NCBI GenBank assembly: GCA_964542585.1
Contig: CAZIUI010000001.1
Coordinates: 62,001 to 126,000 of the forward strand
Source of the DNA: CAYYUA01 sp964542585
GTDB lineage: Bacteria; Bacteroidota; Bacteroidia; CAILMK01; CAYYUA01
Direction of reading: 5' to 3'
Length of the DNA stretch: 64,000 nucleotides
The notes beneath the pieces were generated by a model. The model made no database searches. It was not told the DNA's origin and worked only from the letters and a program-made list of their open reading frames with translations. Both the position numbers and the translations under genes were made by a program. How positions within the stretch are numbered: the first letter of the stretch is position 1; each line of letters starts with the position of its first letter. Positions 44,991 to 54,334 of this stretch are shown here, piece by piece.

Positions 44991-45062
44991 AACATTTATA
45001 GTTAAGCACGCTTAAGCAATCGAGCAGCTTTCAAAGGCTACTAACTGATAAGCAACCCTAGG

Positions 45063-48000
45063 CTAAAAAGCGCGCTCCAGGCCAACCAGCCAGCGCAGAT
45101 CAAAATTGTCGTTTCCGGCTGCGGGCAAGTGGCTTAAATACAGGGGCACATCAAACCTGAAAGTTAAGGGCTTGGCCTTATCCAAGGGTCCCCAATCTTT
45201 GATGGTTAGCGCTGTTCCTAAGCCGGCATCTGCCCTGACATTGGCTAAGTCAAGGCTATTTTGGATGCTATTATGGTTGATTACACCAGCATCTGCAAAG
45301 GCATAAGCATCCAGGTTGAAAACCTGGCTTAAGCGGGAACCTGCCAATAGCGGAATGTAATTATCAAACCCAACTTCTAGATTCAAGGCACCTCCGGAAG
45401 ACCCTGCAAATGTCTGAACTTGCCCATCACCAGTATTATAAGGCGCCAAATAACCCGCATAACCACGCAGATTCAGGCCGCCACCGTAATGGAAATTGTT
45501 GACTTCAGGACCATAGCCTAACCACTCTTGAGGAACATAACCACGTGCACGGGTAAAAGCCTTATCCATCAATTTTTCAGAGCGGGCACCGGCTAGCATT
45601 AGTTGGGAGGCCGGTGCTATTCGCGAACCAAAAGCATATTCAAAATGGGTTCGGGTTTTGATCCTTAGTTTAGCAAGCCTGTTGTGATTAATCACGGTCA
45701 GCCGGGCCGAAGTATAGTCATAATCTTGCGTGAAAGCGGTGGCATTAAGGCCTAATTGAATGTCACCATGACCATATGTGTAGTCATAAGAATGCCGGTA
45801 GTTGATCATTAGCCGGTTATTCCATTGACCACCGGTAGAGTCCCATTGGCCGGGATAAAGGGTAAAATCCAAATCTTCCGGATCTGGTCTAACTGCCGCT
45901 TCAAAACCGATGGTTAGTTTATCGTCATTGTCAAAATTTTGCTCAAACTTTAAGTAACCCTCGTGGTAACCAGAGAGAATTTTACCACCGGCTTCTAAGA
46001 AAAATTGGTCGCTGATTCCGTTCAGCGGGGTTTTATAATTGACTGAAAAATTAATTGGTAGCCGGTCTTGATCTCCATTTCCTACTTCATCTGATGAGGG
46101 CAAATCATCGCGAGCTTGTTCCAGTACTTCTGTATTGTACCAAGCGGTAAAATCAAATTGATGCTTATAATCAAGGTAATCACCCTCCAGGTGAAGGGAG
46201 GGCTTCAGGCCATGAATGTTATTAAACCAAACACCGGGACGCCATCTCAATTGGTAATCGTGAATATCCGGTGGATTGCTAACATAGCTATCAAATTGAA
46301 GATCCGTACGATTGGTAGCCTTCCAGCTATTGTTAAGCTGGTTGACATCCGCTAGGCGGTTTGAATTATCAATGGTTACCCGCTTGAGCTTACCATCCAC
46401 TTTAATTTCGGCTTGATAGGTCCTATTGAATTTGCTGCCCCATCCTGTCCACTTTGGTAAAATAGTAGCATCGGTCTTTTTCTCGAAATCCTGATTGGGT
46501 ATCCAAAAGCGCTTAACTTGCCCGGATTTTGTAACCACTTGGAACCCTAAAGGCATTTCCATCGCCCCTTTTCGCTTAAAAGTTATCGTGTACTTACCTT
46601 CAGTTTTTTGGTGCACACGGTTTATGCTGTAATCAATCCGTTTTTTAGTTGTCAGCCATTGGTCAAAAAACCAATTCAGATCTACGCCACTGTAGGATAT
46701 CATAGATTGGCGGAAATCTTCCATGTAAGGATGGGCGACCCGCCATTGTTTGAAATATTTCTGCATGCAACGGTCAAAAAGCTCCTCGCCCAGCACGTAC
46801 TCCAGGTTGAAGAGCATGGTGGCCATTTTATAGTAAACTTGCTGATAGCCGCCACCATGGCCCAGGGCGGCATTGTACTTGTTAGAATGAACGTTCAGCC
46901 GCGCTCCCTCTCCGCGAATGGCTTTGGTGATATAACCTGCATAGGCATCAGCATCACGATTGGTTACAGAATCCGTGAATAACTTTTTGTAGCCGCTATT
47001 GGGGTTATCCGTAGCATGGTATTTTCCAGCTGCCTCGTTAAGGGCTTCAACGGTAAGCATTTGCGTAAAACCCTCATCCATAGCTGCACGGTGAGCTTCA
47101 TTTGTTCCTAGGGTGCTATGAAACCACATGTGACCTACCTCATGGGCAATTAGGCCGTAATTACTTTTGGTCTTTCCGCCACAAAGGGTGATCATTGGAT
47201 ATTCCATGCCATCCCTGGCATCGGCTACCACAACTTTCGGGTAGGGATAAGATCCGTACTGATCAGAATACGTATTCACAACCTCAGCGGTAAACGAAGG
47301 GACCCCTGTCCAATTTTGGGCTTTATGCTCCTGAACAAGTGCCACACATCGTACGCCACGGATCTCTTGTACACCCATTCGGTATTTTGGATCGGCTGTA
47401 AAAGCGAAATCATGAACATTCTCAGCGTGGTAATACCAGGTTTTTAAAGAATCCTGCTTCTTGTGATAGGATTTTAAGCGTTCACTGAGATTTTCCGGCT
47501 CGCCATCCTCATAGTTTTCCAGGGCAATAATCTCCTGCAGTTGGTCTGGGAATGCCTGACCTTTGTTGACCAGCGTTCCGGTTCCCTGTACAATATAAGA
47601 TTGGGGAAGCGTTAGATAAACGTCAAATGTTCCAAAATCCCCATAAAATTCCTTTCCGAGGTGCTGATCCGTTTGCCATCCAACTTTATGGTCATAAACT
47701 GCTATTCTGGGGTACCACATCACGCTATTGAAGTGCTTGACGCCGTGGTGCTTATACATCTTCATCCTTCGCCTCAGGCTACCATTATCAAAGAAGGTTT
47801 TAAACTTCATGGTAAAAGTCGTGGAATCTGCTGGAGGGATGGGCTCCGGTAAAGTAACCTGGAGAATCGTGTTATCCAAGGTGGTCTTAGCCTTCATCCC
47901 ATCCATGCGTAGATTCTCGACCACGGTTCCAAGTTTTTGCTGTTCATAAATACCATATTCCGGCTTACGATTATTGGCCAAGTTGTACAAATGGTAAAAA

Positions 48001-48377
48001 GAGCCCGGCTGAAATGCATTCTGGTACAAATGAAAATACACCTTGTGTAAGGTATCAGGGGAATTGTTGAAGTAGTGAAGGGTATCCTTGGCTTTTAGGG
48101 TGTTAGATGCCTCATCCAGCTTTGCGTGGATCTTGTAATGGATATCCTGCTGCCAATAGTCGGAAGGTAAATGATCATTGTTACGCCAATACACAGGGTT
48201 GTCCTGGCTGCGATAAGTGCTGGGAGGAGTAAGGGGATTATAACTACCGGTTGGTACCTTTCCTGAACTTTCAGCAATCTCTTGATCATCGGGAATGCTT
48301 CGCTGTCCCAGTTCTTGCGAAAACAAAAAAGTTGGAATGAATAAGGCTACGAAAATGAACCCTGTTCGTATTTGCAT
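45063..48377 (-). CDS. M1-family aminopeptidase fused to an Omp85-like outer-membrane barrel
   Basis: The 1104-residue protein has a signal peptide (about 1-21), then an M1 gluzincin module (about 60-640): DGMEYP near 389-394 in place of GAMEN, zinc ligands His412 and His416 in HEVGH, and Glu435 in DEGFTQ. The last 400 residues lose peptidase features and show alternating strand patterns, GGGLNLRGY (LRGY at 970-973), FADAGVI and a terminal strand ending in Phe. These resemble the Omp85/BamA barrel and its beta-signal. The ATG at 48377 is used because the longer frame needs TTG. It follows manC by 29 bases, or 11 bases if the TTG is used. Confidence 0.88.
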   Translation of the reverse strand: MQIRTGFIFVALFIPTFLFSQELGQRSIPDDQEIAESSGKVPTGSYNPLTPPSTYRSQDNPVYWRNNDHLPSDYWQQDIHYKIHAKLDEASNTLKAKDTLHYFNNSPDTLHKVYFHLYQNAFQPGSFYHLYNLANNRKPEYGIYEQQKLGTVVENLRMDGMKAKTTLDNTILQVTLPEPIPPADSTTFTMKFKTFFDNGSLRRRMKMYKHHGVKHFNSVMWYPRIAVYDHKVGWQTDQHLGKEFYGDFGTFDVYLTLPQSYIVQGTGTLVNKGQAFPDQLQEIIALENYEDGEPENLSERLKSYHKKQDSLKTWYYHAENVHDFAFTADPKYRMGVQEIRGVRCVALVQEHKAQNWTGVPSFTAEVVNTYSDQYGSYPYPKVVVADARDGMEYPMITLCGGKTKSNYGLIAHEVGHMWFHSTLGTNEAHRAAMDEGFTQMLTVEALNEAAGKYHATDNPNSGYKKLFTDSVTNRDADAYAGYITKAIRGEGARLNVHSNKYNAALGHGGGYQQVYYKMATMLFNLEYVLGEELFDRCMQKYFKQWRVAHPYMEDFRQSMISYSGVDLNWFFDQWLTTKKRIDYSINRVHQKTEGKYTITFKRKGAMEMPLGFQVVTKSGQVKRFWIPNQDFEKKTDATILPKWTGWGSKFNRTYQAEIKVDGKLKRVTIDNSNRLADVNQLNNSWKATNRTDLQFDSYVSNPPDIHDYQLRWRPGVWFNNIHGLKPSLHLEGDYLDYKHQFDFTAWYNTEVLEQARDDLPSSDEVGNGDQDRLPINFSVNYKTPLNGISDQFFLEAGGKILSGYHEGYLKFEQNFDNDDKLTIGFEAAVRPDPEDLDFTLYPGQWDSTGGQWNNRLMINYRHSYDYTYGHGDIQLGLNATAFTQDYDYTSARLTVINHNRLAKLRIKTRTHFEYAFGSRIAPASQLMLAGARSEKLMDKAFTRARGYVPQEWLGYGPEVNNFHYGGGLNLRGYAGYLAPYNTGDGQVQTFAGSSGGALNLEVGFDNYIPLLAGSRLSQVFNLDAYAFADAGVINHNSIQNSLDLANVRADAGLGTALTIKDWGPLDKAKPLTFRFDVPLYLSHLPAAGNDNFDLRWLVGLERAF

Positions 48378-48406
48378 AAGGACATTTTTAGGCAAATGGA
48401 TGGGAG

Positions 48407-49495
48407 TTAAGTGTAGCGCTCACCATATAGCGCTTTTATTTCATTCACCACCTGACGTATTTCCTGCTCATCGTTCCGATCAGCTATCAGCAGGGCCTCA
48501 CCGGTATCCACCACAATCAAATTATCTACCTTGTTAAGGGCCACCAGTTTATCTGTGTCAATGTGAACCAGGGAATCCTTGGTATTGCGGGTAAAGATAT
48601 TTTTACCCTTTAAAGCGTTGTTTTTCTCGTCTTTTTCTAAAAGTTCAAAAACCGCATTCCAGGTACCAATATCTGACCACTCAAAGTTGGCGGGTAGCAC
48701 GTACACTTGCTCGGCTTTTTCCATGATCCCATAATCCAACGAAGTCAACGGTAATTTGGGGTAAACGTCCCGTACAAAGGCATCCTCTTCATCGGAATTG
48801 ATCTGGCTCTTACCCTCCGCAAGGGCATCGTAAAGCTCGGGAAGGTATTGCTGAAAGCTATCCAGGAAAGTTTGGTTATGGCCTATAAAAATACCTGCGT
48901 TCCAAAGGAATTCTCCGCTGTTTACAAAGTACTCAGCTAATTGCTTATTGGGCTTTTCCGTAAAAGTCTTAACTGGCTTTAGGTTACCATCCTGTTGGCT
49001 ATCGTTCATTTGGATGTAGCCATATCCGGTATCAGCCCTTGTCGGTTGAATACCTAATGTTATGAGGCTCGAGTTACTAGCAGCGGCTTCCATGCCAGTG
49101 AGGATCCGCTGGCTAAAGAGGTCCTCATTTTCTATGTAATGGTCTGATGGGGCTACTACCAGGGTTCCATTGGGATCCACAACATTCACCCTAAAGGCAC
49201 TGTAGGCAACGGCTGGACCAGTATTCCTGCCTACCGGCTCGGGTAATATTTGCTTCCGCTGAATTTCAGGAACCTGCTCCCTGATCAGATCTACATAATC
49301 CTCATTGGTCACCACGAGAATATTCTCCGGTGGGCAGATGGATGAAAAGCGCTCGTAGGTTTCCTGGAACAGGGTTTTGCCTTTACCCAGGATATCAAGG
49401 AATTGTTTAGGATAAGAACGCTTGCTAAGCGGCCAAAAGCGTTTGCCCACGCCCCCGGCCATGATGATTGCGTAATAATGTGATTGGTCTGCCAT
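48407..49495 (-). CDS. manC: Mannose-1-phosphate guanylyltransferase
   Basis: This 362-residue GDP-mannose pyrophosphorylase makes GDP-mannose from mannose-1-phosphate and GTP for glycans. The nucleotide loop IIMAGGVGKRFWPLSKRSYPKQFLDI starts at residue 11 (shown in part by MAGGVGKRFWPLS), followed by VAPSDHYI, FTEKPN and FLWNAGIF. The cupin phosphomannose isomerase domain of longer ManC proteins is absent, so it is the short monofunctional form. It lies between kdsD and the M1 peptidase gene. Confidence 0.95.
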   Translation of the reverse strand: MADQSHYYAIIMAGGVGKRFWPLSKRSYPKQFLDILGKGKTLFQETYERFSSICPPENILVVTNEDYVDLIREQVPEIQRKQILPEPVGRNTGPAVAYSAFRVNVVDPNGTLVVAPSDHYIENEDLFSQRILTGMEAAASNSSLITLGIQPTRADTGYGYIQMNDSQQDGNLKPVKTFTEKPNKQLAEYFVNSGEFLWNAGIFIGHNQTFLDSFQQYLPELYDALAEGKSQINSDEEDAFVRDVYPKLPLTSLDYGIMEKAEQVYVLPANFEWSDIGTWNAVFELLEKDEKNNALKGKNIFTRNTKDSLVHIDTDKLVALNKVDNLIVVDTGEALLIADRNDEQEIRQVVNEIKALYGERYT

Positions 49496-49520
49496 GGATT
49501 GTTGTTTTGGCGGATTTCAT

Positions 49521-50486
49521 TTACAGGAGACCTTCCCGGTTCAGGTCATGAATATGAAGCATACCTGAATACGTGTTGCCATCCATTACAATAAGTTGGG
49601 ACACTTGATCTTGCCGCATGATATCTCGGGCTTTCACGGCTAGTTCATCTTTCTGAATCGTTCTCGGCATTTGGGTCATAATATCCTTTGCATGGATAGC
49701 TGTGATGTTGGTGACCTCATTAAGCATTCTGCGAAGATCACCATCAGTAATGATACCCTGCATGGTTTCGTGGTCACTTACTACCGTGGCCCCTAATCTC
49801 TTAGATGAAATTTCAAAAATTACTTCTTTAAGAGTGGCATCAAGGTGAACTTCAGGTTTTAACTCGGAATGGTAAAGATCGCCAGCCCTCAGGTACAATT
49901 GCTTCCCTAACGTTCCACCAGGATGAAAACGGGCAAAATCTTCCTCTCCAAAGCCTCTGAACTCGATCAAACTAACGGCCAGCGCATCCCCCATCGCTAG
50001 CTGTGCTGTAGTGCTTGTAGTAGGAGCGAGGTTATTGGGACAAGCTTCTGCCTGAATAGGGGTATGGAGGATGTAATCCGCTTTTTCACTTAAAAAAGAG
50101 GCCTCTTGCCCAGTCATGGCAATTAATGTGTTGCCCATTTCCTTCAATAAGGGCGCTAAGACTTTAATTTCCGGGCTATTACCACTTTTGGAAATTGCAA
50201 TGATGACGTCATTGGCTTGAACCATCCCAATATCCCCATGAACAGCATCTGCTGCATGCATGTACATCGCACGGGTGCCGGTGCTGTTAAGGGTAGCAAC
50301 AATCTTATTTGCTATAATGGCGCTTTTACCAATACCGGTCACTACCACACGACCGGAGGTTTCATAAATAGTCCTGACAGTTTGGTAAAAGTCCTCATGA
50401 ATGTATGGTTGAAGGTTACTGATCGCATCGGCTTCGTTGGTTAATACGCTTTTAGCAATCGCTTGTGTTTCCCCTAAGGTTTTCAT
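49521..50486 (-). CDS. kdsD: Arabinose-5-phosphate isomerase (KdsD/GutQ family)
   Basis: The 321-residue protein has a SIS sugar-phosphate isomerase domain (about 35-185, with VTGIGKSAIIANKIVATLNSTG and HAADAVHGDIGM) and two CBS repeats (about 205-321). It converts ribulose-5-phosphate to arabinose-5-phosphate, the precursor of Kdo. With lpxA, lpxC and lpxD in the same window this supports a Kdo-lipid A outer membrane. It begins the run kdsD - manC - M1 peptidase. Confidence 0.95.
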   Translation of the reverse strand: MKTLGETQAIAKSVLTNEADAISNLQPYIHEDFYQTVRTIYETSGRVVVTGIGKSAIIANKIVATLNSTGTRAMYMHAADAVHGDIGMVQANDVIIAISKSGNSPEIKVLAPLLKEMGNTLIAMTGQEASFLSEKADYILHTPIQAEACPNNLAPTTSTTAQLAMGDALAVSLIEFRGFGEEDFARFHPGGTLGKQLYLRAGDLYHSELKPEVHLDATLKEVIFEISSKRLGATVVSDHETMQGIITDGDLRRMLNEVTNITAIHAKDIMTQMPRTIQKDELAVKARDIMRQDQVSQLIVMDGNTYSGMLHIHDLNREGLL

Positions 50487-50509
50487 GAGGCCGATCTTAA
50501 ATTAGATAG

Positions 50510-50517
50510 CAAAATTA
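50510..50517 (-). promoter_or_regulatory. -7 promoter element of the kdsD-manC run
   Basis: The minus strand reads TAATTTTG, matching TAnnTTTG, 23 bases before the kdsD ATG. Confidence 0.45.
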
Positions 50518-50651
50518 AAAAATGCCCCTCTGAGTGGTATCAGTACGGCTATTCTGTTACATTAAATAGCTAGCGCTTATTTTCAGGCCATCCATGCTTA
50601 AAACTGATCATATTGACAATATACGTATAAGTTAAAGCCACCTAATTGTTG

Positions 50652-50659
50652 TAAGTTTG
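50652..50659 (+). promoter_or_regulatory. -7 promoter element of the MTHFR-like gene
   Basis: TAAGTTTG matches TAnnTTTG 83 bases before the ATG at 50743. Confidence 0.4.
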
Positions 50660-50742
50660 CACCGGATTTTAAAAAAGGCTTGACGGCGCAAAGTCGTCTT
50701 AACGTATTTCAAAAAATCAAAACGTTTTTAAAAATTAGTCCT

Positions 50743-51627
50743 ATGGGTCGCGTAGCTTTAGAATTTGTACCCCCTGATTTAGAAGAAGGCCAGGCCAAAG
50801 CTGTAGAAGAAGCTCAAAAAGTGGGTGAGCTTTCTTATAAGTATGGTATAGAGAAGAGCCTGGATCACATCCTTATTCCTGGTTTGATTGAAGAGGACCC
50901 GGATCGCCCTGTAGAGATGAAGCCTAAAATGGATCCCCTGGATCTGTGGAAAAACATTACCAACGAACTGCCCAATACTACCGGCATGTGTACGCAAGTA
51001 ACGGCTTTTATGGATAGTGAAGCCCTCAAGCAGCGCTTCCAGAACCTCACCAGTGCTGGGATCAAGGGTGTTGTATTTGTTGGAGTGCCCCGAACCATGG
51101 CCGATGGCGAGGGAAATGGTGTGGCGCCAACCGATGCCCTCGCCAATTTCCAGGATCAGATTCATGACCGTGGTGTAATCCTAATTCCTACAAGAGAGGG
51201 GGAAAGTGGCCGGTTTAATTTTAAATGTGAGCAAGGAGCCACGTTTGGCATGAGTCAGCTACTATACTCAGATGCCATGGTTCATTACCTGAAAGAATTT
51301 GCCAAAAATCACCCTCATCGTCCTGAGATCCTGCTTTCATTTGGTTTTGTGCCCAAAGCTGAGGAAAAGGCCGGATTGATTAATTGGCTGATCCAGGATC
51401 CCGGTAATGATCAGGTAGCTAAAGAGCAGGCGTTTGTTAATAAATTGGCACCATTAGGCCTTAAGGAAAAGAAGCAGCAGCTGTTAGATGTTTACAAGCG
51501 GGTGATTGATGGTGTAGGTGAGTTGGATTTTCCCATGAGTGTCCACTTTGAAGCTCCTTATGGTTTTACCAAGCCTGCCTTTGAAACTTTTGCAGAAATG
51601 CTGGATTATTGGAATCCCAACCAGTAA
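50743..51627 (+). CDS. Mycobacterial-type methylenetetrahydrofolate reductase
   Basis: The 294-residue protein closely matches my memory of the short mycobacterial MTHFR family and not the FAD-dependent MetF family. Shared segments include VALEFVPPDLEEGQ, RPVEMKPKMDPLDLW, GMCTQVTAFMD, FVGVPRTMADGEG, ILIPTREGESGRFNFKCEQGATFG and VHFEAPYG. It would reduce 5,10-methylene-THF to 5-methyl-THF for methionine synthesis. I start at ATG 50743, since the TTG at 50680 adds an unrelated basic leader. A terminator follows, then a cystathionine-synthase-family gene. Confidence 0.82.
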   Translation: MGRVALEFVPPDLEEGQAKAVEEAQKVGELSYKYGIEKSLDHILIPGLIEEDPDRPVEMKPKMDPLDLWKNITNELPNTTGMCTQVTAFMDSEALKQRFQNLTSAGIKGVVFVGVPRTMADGEGNGVAPTDALANFQDQIHDRGVILIPTREGESGRFNFKCEQGATFGMSQLLYSDAMVHYLKEFAKNHPHRPEILLSFGFVPKAEEKAGLINWLIQDPGNDQVAKEQAFVNKLAPLGLKEKKQQLLDVYKRVIDGVGELDFPMSVHFEAPYGFTKPAFETFAEMLDYWNPNQ

Positions 51628-51657
51628 CAAGTATCAGCTATTTGTAGATAAGGAGGG

Positions 51658-51689
51658 AAAGGCCGGATTACTGAATCCGGCCTTTTTTT
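51658..51689 (+). terminator. Rho-independent terminator of the MTHFR-like gene
   Basis: GGCCGGATT and AATCCGGCC form a perfect 9-bp stem with loop ACTG, flanked by AAA before and a T7 run after. It is one of the strongest terminators in the window. Confidence 0.88.
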
Positions 51690-51730
51690 GCCCTTAGCAG
51701 CTTTAAAATGAGCATTTCTGAAGGGAGTTT

Positions 51731-51738
51731 TACTTTTG
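51731..51738 (+). promoter_or_regulatory. -7 promoter element of the PLP enzyme gene
   Basis: TACTTTTG matches TAnnTTTG 22 bases before the ATG. It lies after the upstream terminator, so the two methionine-related genes appear separately transcribed. Confidence 0.45.
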
Positions 51739-51759
51739 TTATAAAAACATAGCAGTTCC

Positions 51760-53043
51760 ATGACTAAGTATGATAATAGCAAAAAACGATACATCAAAAA
51801 CCGAAAACTGAGTCCTGAGAGTCAGATGATGTCCTACGGGTATAATCCCGAATGGTCGGAAGGGGCTATCAAAAGTCCCATTTTTCAGACGTCTACTTTT
51901 GTTTTCCAAACAGCCGAAGAGGGGAAAGCTTTTTTTGAAGTTGCCTACGGCTTAAGGGAGCAAGGTGCTAAGGAAGACCTTGGCCTGATCTATAGCCGGC
52001 TTAATAACCCGGATTTGGAGATTCTGGAAGACCGCCTGACCCTATGGGATGAGGCAGAGGCTTGCTCGGTCTTTGAAAGCGGGATGGCTGCTATTAGCAC
52101 CAGTTTGATGGAATTACTGCAGCCAGGGCAGGTAATTATTCATAGTGAACCGCTCTACGGGGGAACCGATCACTTCATGAAATATGTGCTGCCCAAGTTC
52201 GGTATTCATACCTATGGCTTTACTGCACCGGGGAGTCGAGAAGATCTAGAACAGCTGATTGAGGCTAATGACCTAACTGATAAGGTAGGCATGATCTACA
52301 TCGAAACCCCGGCTAACCCCACCAATGCGCTTATTGACATCAATATGTGCGCAAATGTGGCTAAAGCTTACGCTTCTGAAGATCGGAAACCCATTGTGAC
52401 GGTGGATAATACCTTTCTGGGGCCCATTTGGCAGCATCCCTTGCAGCATGGCGCTGACCTTGTGATCTACTCGGCTACGAAGTTTATTGGCGGGCACAGT
52501 GATGTCATTGCGGGCGCTGCACTGGGTTCGCAGGCTATCATAGACCGTATCAAAACATTACGAACCTTCATGGGCAACATGGGCGGCCCTTGGTCAGGTT
52601 GGCTATTGCTGCGGAGCTTGGAAACGCTAAGGCTACGCATGACCAGCCAGATGAAGAATGCCCGCTACATTGCGGATTACCTGGCTGACCATCCCAAAGT
52701 GGAAAAAGTCTATTACCTCGGGCACTTGGAGGAAGATCAACCCGAGTACAAGGTATACCGTAACCAATGTTCATCCCCGGGTTCCATGATTTCCTTTGAT
52801 ATTATAGGAGGTGAGAAAGAAGCTTTTCGTTTTCTCAACAGCCTGCAGTTGTTCAAGCTTGCTGTAAGCTTAGGTAGTACCGAATCATTGGCCGAACATC
52901 CCAGCACCATGACGCATTCCGATGTTCCTCCGGAAGACCAGATTCGCTACGGCTTTACCTCGCAAATGATACGCTTATCCATTGGCGTTGAGAATCCCAA
53001 TGACCTGATTGCCGATATTGAGGAAGCCCTGGAGCAGGTCTAA
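51760..53043 (+). CDS. Cystathionine gamma-synthase/lyase-family PLP enzyme
   Basis: The 427-residue fold-type I PLP enzyme of the Cys/Met metabolism family shows YSRLNNPDLEILEDRLTLWD, the cofactor-ring stack SEPLYGGTDH, IYIETPANPTN, the aspartate in VTVDNTFLGPI, and the Schiff-base lysine in YSATKFIGGHSDVI. SLGSTESLAEHPSTMTHSDVP is the C-terminal substrate region. It could be a cystathionine synthase, cystathionine lyase, methionine gamma-lyase or O-acylhomoserine sulfhydrylase, and sequence inspection cannot decide. It lies next to a methyl-THF-producing enzyme. Confidence 0.93.
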   Translation: MTKYDNSKKRYIKNRKLSPESQMMSYGYNPEWSEGAIKSPIFQTSTFVFQTAEEGKAFFEVAYGLREQGAKEDLGLIYSRLNNPDLEILEDRLTLWDEAEACSVFESGMAAISTSLMELLQPGQVIIHSEPLYGGTDHFMKYVLPKFGIHTYGFTAPGSREDLEQLIEANDLTDKVGMIYIETPANPTNALIDINMCANVAKAYASEDRKPIVTVDNTFLGPIWQHPLQHGADLVIYSATKFIGGHSDVIAGAALGSQAIIDRIKTLRTFMGNMGGPWSGWLLLRSLETLRLRMTSQMKNARYIADYLADHPKVEKVYYLGHLEEDQPEYKVYRNQCSSPGSMISFDIIGGEKEAFRFLNSLQLFKLAVSLGSTESLAEHPSTMTHSDVPPEDQIRYGFTSQMIRLSIGVENPNDLIADIEEALEQV

Positions 53044-53516
53044 CAAGCTCATGATAAGAATAATTGATTATTTCTTAGGCTTAATGGTATGAGTGAAATT
53101 CCACAATCTGTTCCAATACATTTCCAATCCGATTGGAAAAGCCCAAAGCTTGCTGAAAGATTGCATTTTGGAATTTATCAATGATAGCTTAACCCAATCT
53201 ATACCTAAGCCTTGGATTTTCTTCATGCAGTATGATTGCTTTTAAAAGGGATAAGGCTCTATCAACGCCCAACGTTTTTAAGCAAGTCTATAAATGGCCG
53301 TAGTTGCAATGAAAATTGGTTTTGCCAGGTATCGGCTTTTGTGGAAATTTTTTCCTGTAAAGTTGGACGACTCTACGAATTGTACAGGAAATACTGGGCC
53401 ATAAAAGCAGTAAGACCACACGCACGTGAGCTCAGGGGATTTAAGTAAGGTTCACAATCATTTTGATGATTTATGAAAGGCTGTTAATTTTGATATAAAT
53501 AACAACTAATAGTCGC
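53044..53516. other. Intergenic stretch before the cassette-like island
   Basis: About 470 bases hold no convincing gene. A 31-codon frame begins at 53089, and a 70-codon frame at 53236 has no recognisable motif; both may be remnants. No terminator hairpin is evident after the PLP enzyme gene. Confidence 0.5.
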
Positions 53517-53577
53517 GCCTAACACACCAATTTAGGATAATGAGCGCGATAATTTTTGTAATATAAACAAGTTAGGC
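53517..53577. other. Upstream attC-like site (GCCTAAC...GTTAGGC)
   Basis: The heptamer GCCTAAC at 53517-53523 and its exact complement GTTAGGC at 53571-53577 bound 61 bp. They fit the integron consensus RYYYAAC ... GTTRRRY. The length is within the range of known attC sites, but the interior shows little further complementarity. The GTTAGGC end lies 16 bases before the HNH start codon, a typical cassette spacing. Confidence 0.4.
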
Positions 53578-53593
53578 ACAAGCAAAAAGCCAA

Positions 53594-54334
53594 ATGGCAA
53601 TATCAGATAGAACAAGGAAAATCTTATGGGCTAAATCGGGTAACAGATGTTCTATCTGTAAAACAGAGCTTTTTTCCAAGAAGGAAAATTCGTCTGAATT
53701 TAATATAGGTGAAGAATGCCATATCATCAGTAGTAGCAAAAATGGACCAAGGCATAAACCTAACCTTGACGATTAAGATTCGTTTGACAACCTTATTTTA
53801 CTATGCCGAAATCATCATAGAGAAATTGACGAACTGGTAAACACCTACACAGAAGAATTACTTCGGTATATAAAATTGAATCATGAGAAATGGGTTCAAG
53901 ACACAATAGATAATGCTATAAATGCTGGAAAATATGTAAAGCCAAAGTTCTTAACGAGAATAACCTCAGGAAAAGAATTGTTTAATATCATGGCTGATTC
54001 TTACGGGTATCGAACTGATTATGATGAGGTAGAAAATGAAGCAGATACGGATTTCATTGGCGGAGTATTACAGGACTTGGTAGACTATGGTGATTTAATC
54101 GGAATGGTTGAGACTTATGACAGAGTAAAAATGGCATTTCAACTTAATGGCCTACTAAAAAATCTTGAACAAAAGGGATATTACCTCTTTGGGGAAAAAG
54201 GAATTGAGCGTGTAAAATTTGGAAACGGAGAGAGTGACACTTGGTCTATTGCAACCTTGGTAATCAAAAAAAAGGACAGTTCAGATATAATTAAAGTTGA
54301 CTTGGAAAAAAGTGATAAAAATGCCAGTGCCTAA
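53594..54334 (+). pseudogene. HNH endonuclease interrupted by one in-frame stop
   Basis: The frame runs 246 codons with a single TAA at codon 61 (53774-53776). Before it are NRCSICK (Cys19, Cys22) and EECHIIS (His43). After it, with no frame change, comes FDNLILLCRNHHREIDEL, the rest of the HNH metal site, then a 170-residue C-terminal domain I do not recognise. The stop splits the nuclease core, so neither half should work alone. Relatives usually have a tyrosine or similar residue here, so one base change could explain it. Readthrough or sequence error are alternatives. The final stop lies inside the downstream palindromic site. Confidence 0.85.

Noticed and set aside
53236..53448. A 70-codon frame upstream of the cassette-like island.
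   Set aside because: It has no recognisable motif, no promoter element and ordinary length for a chance frame.
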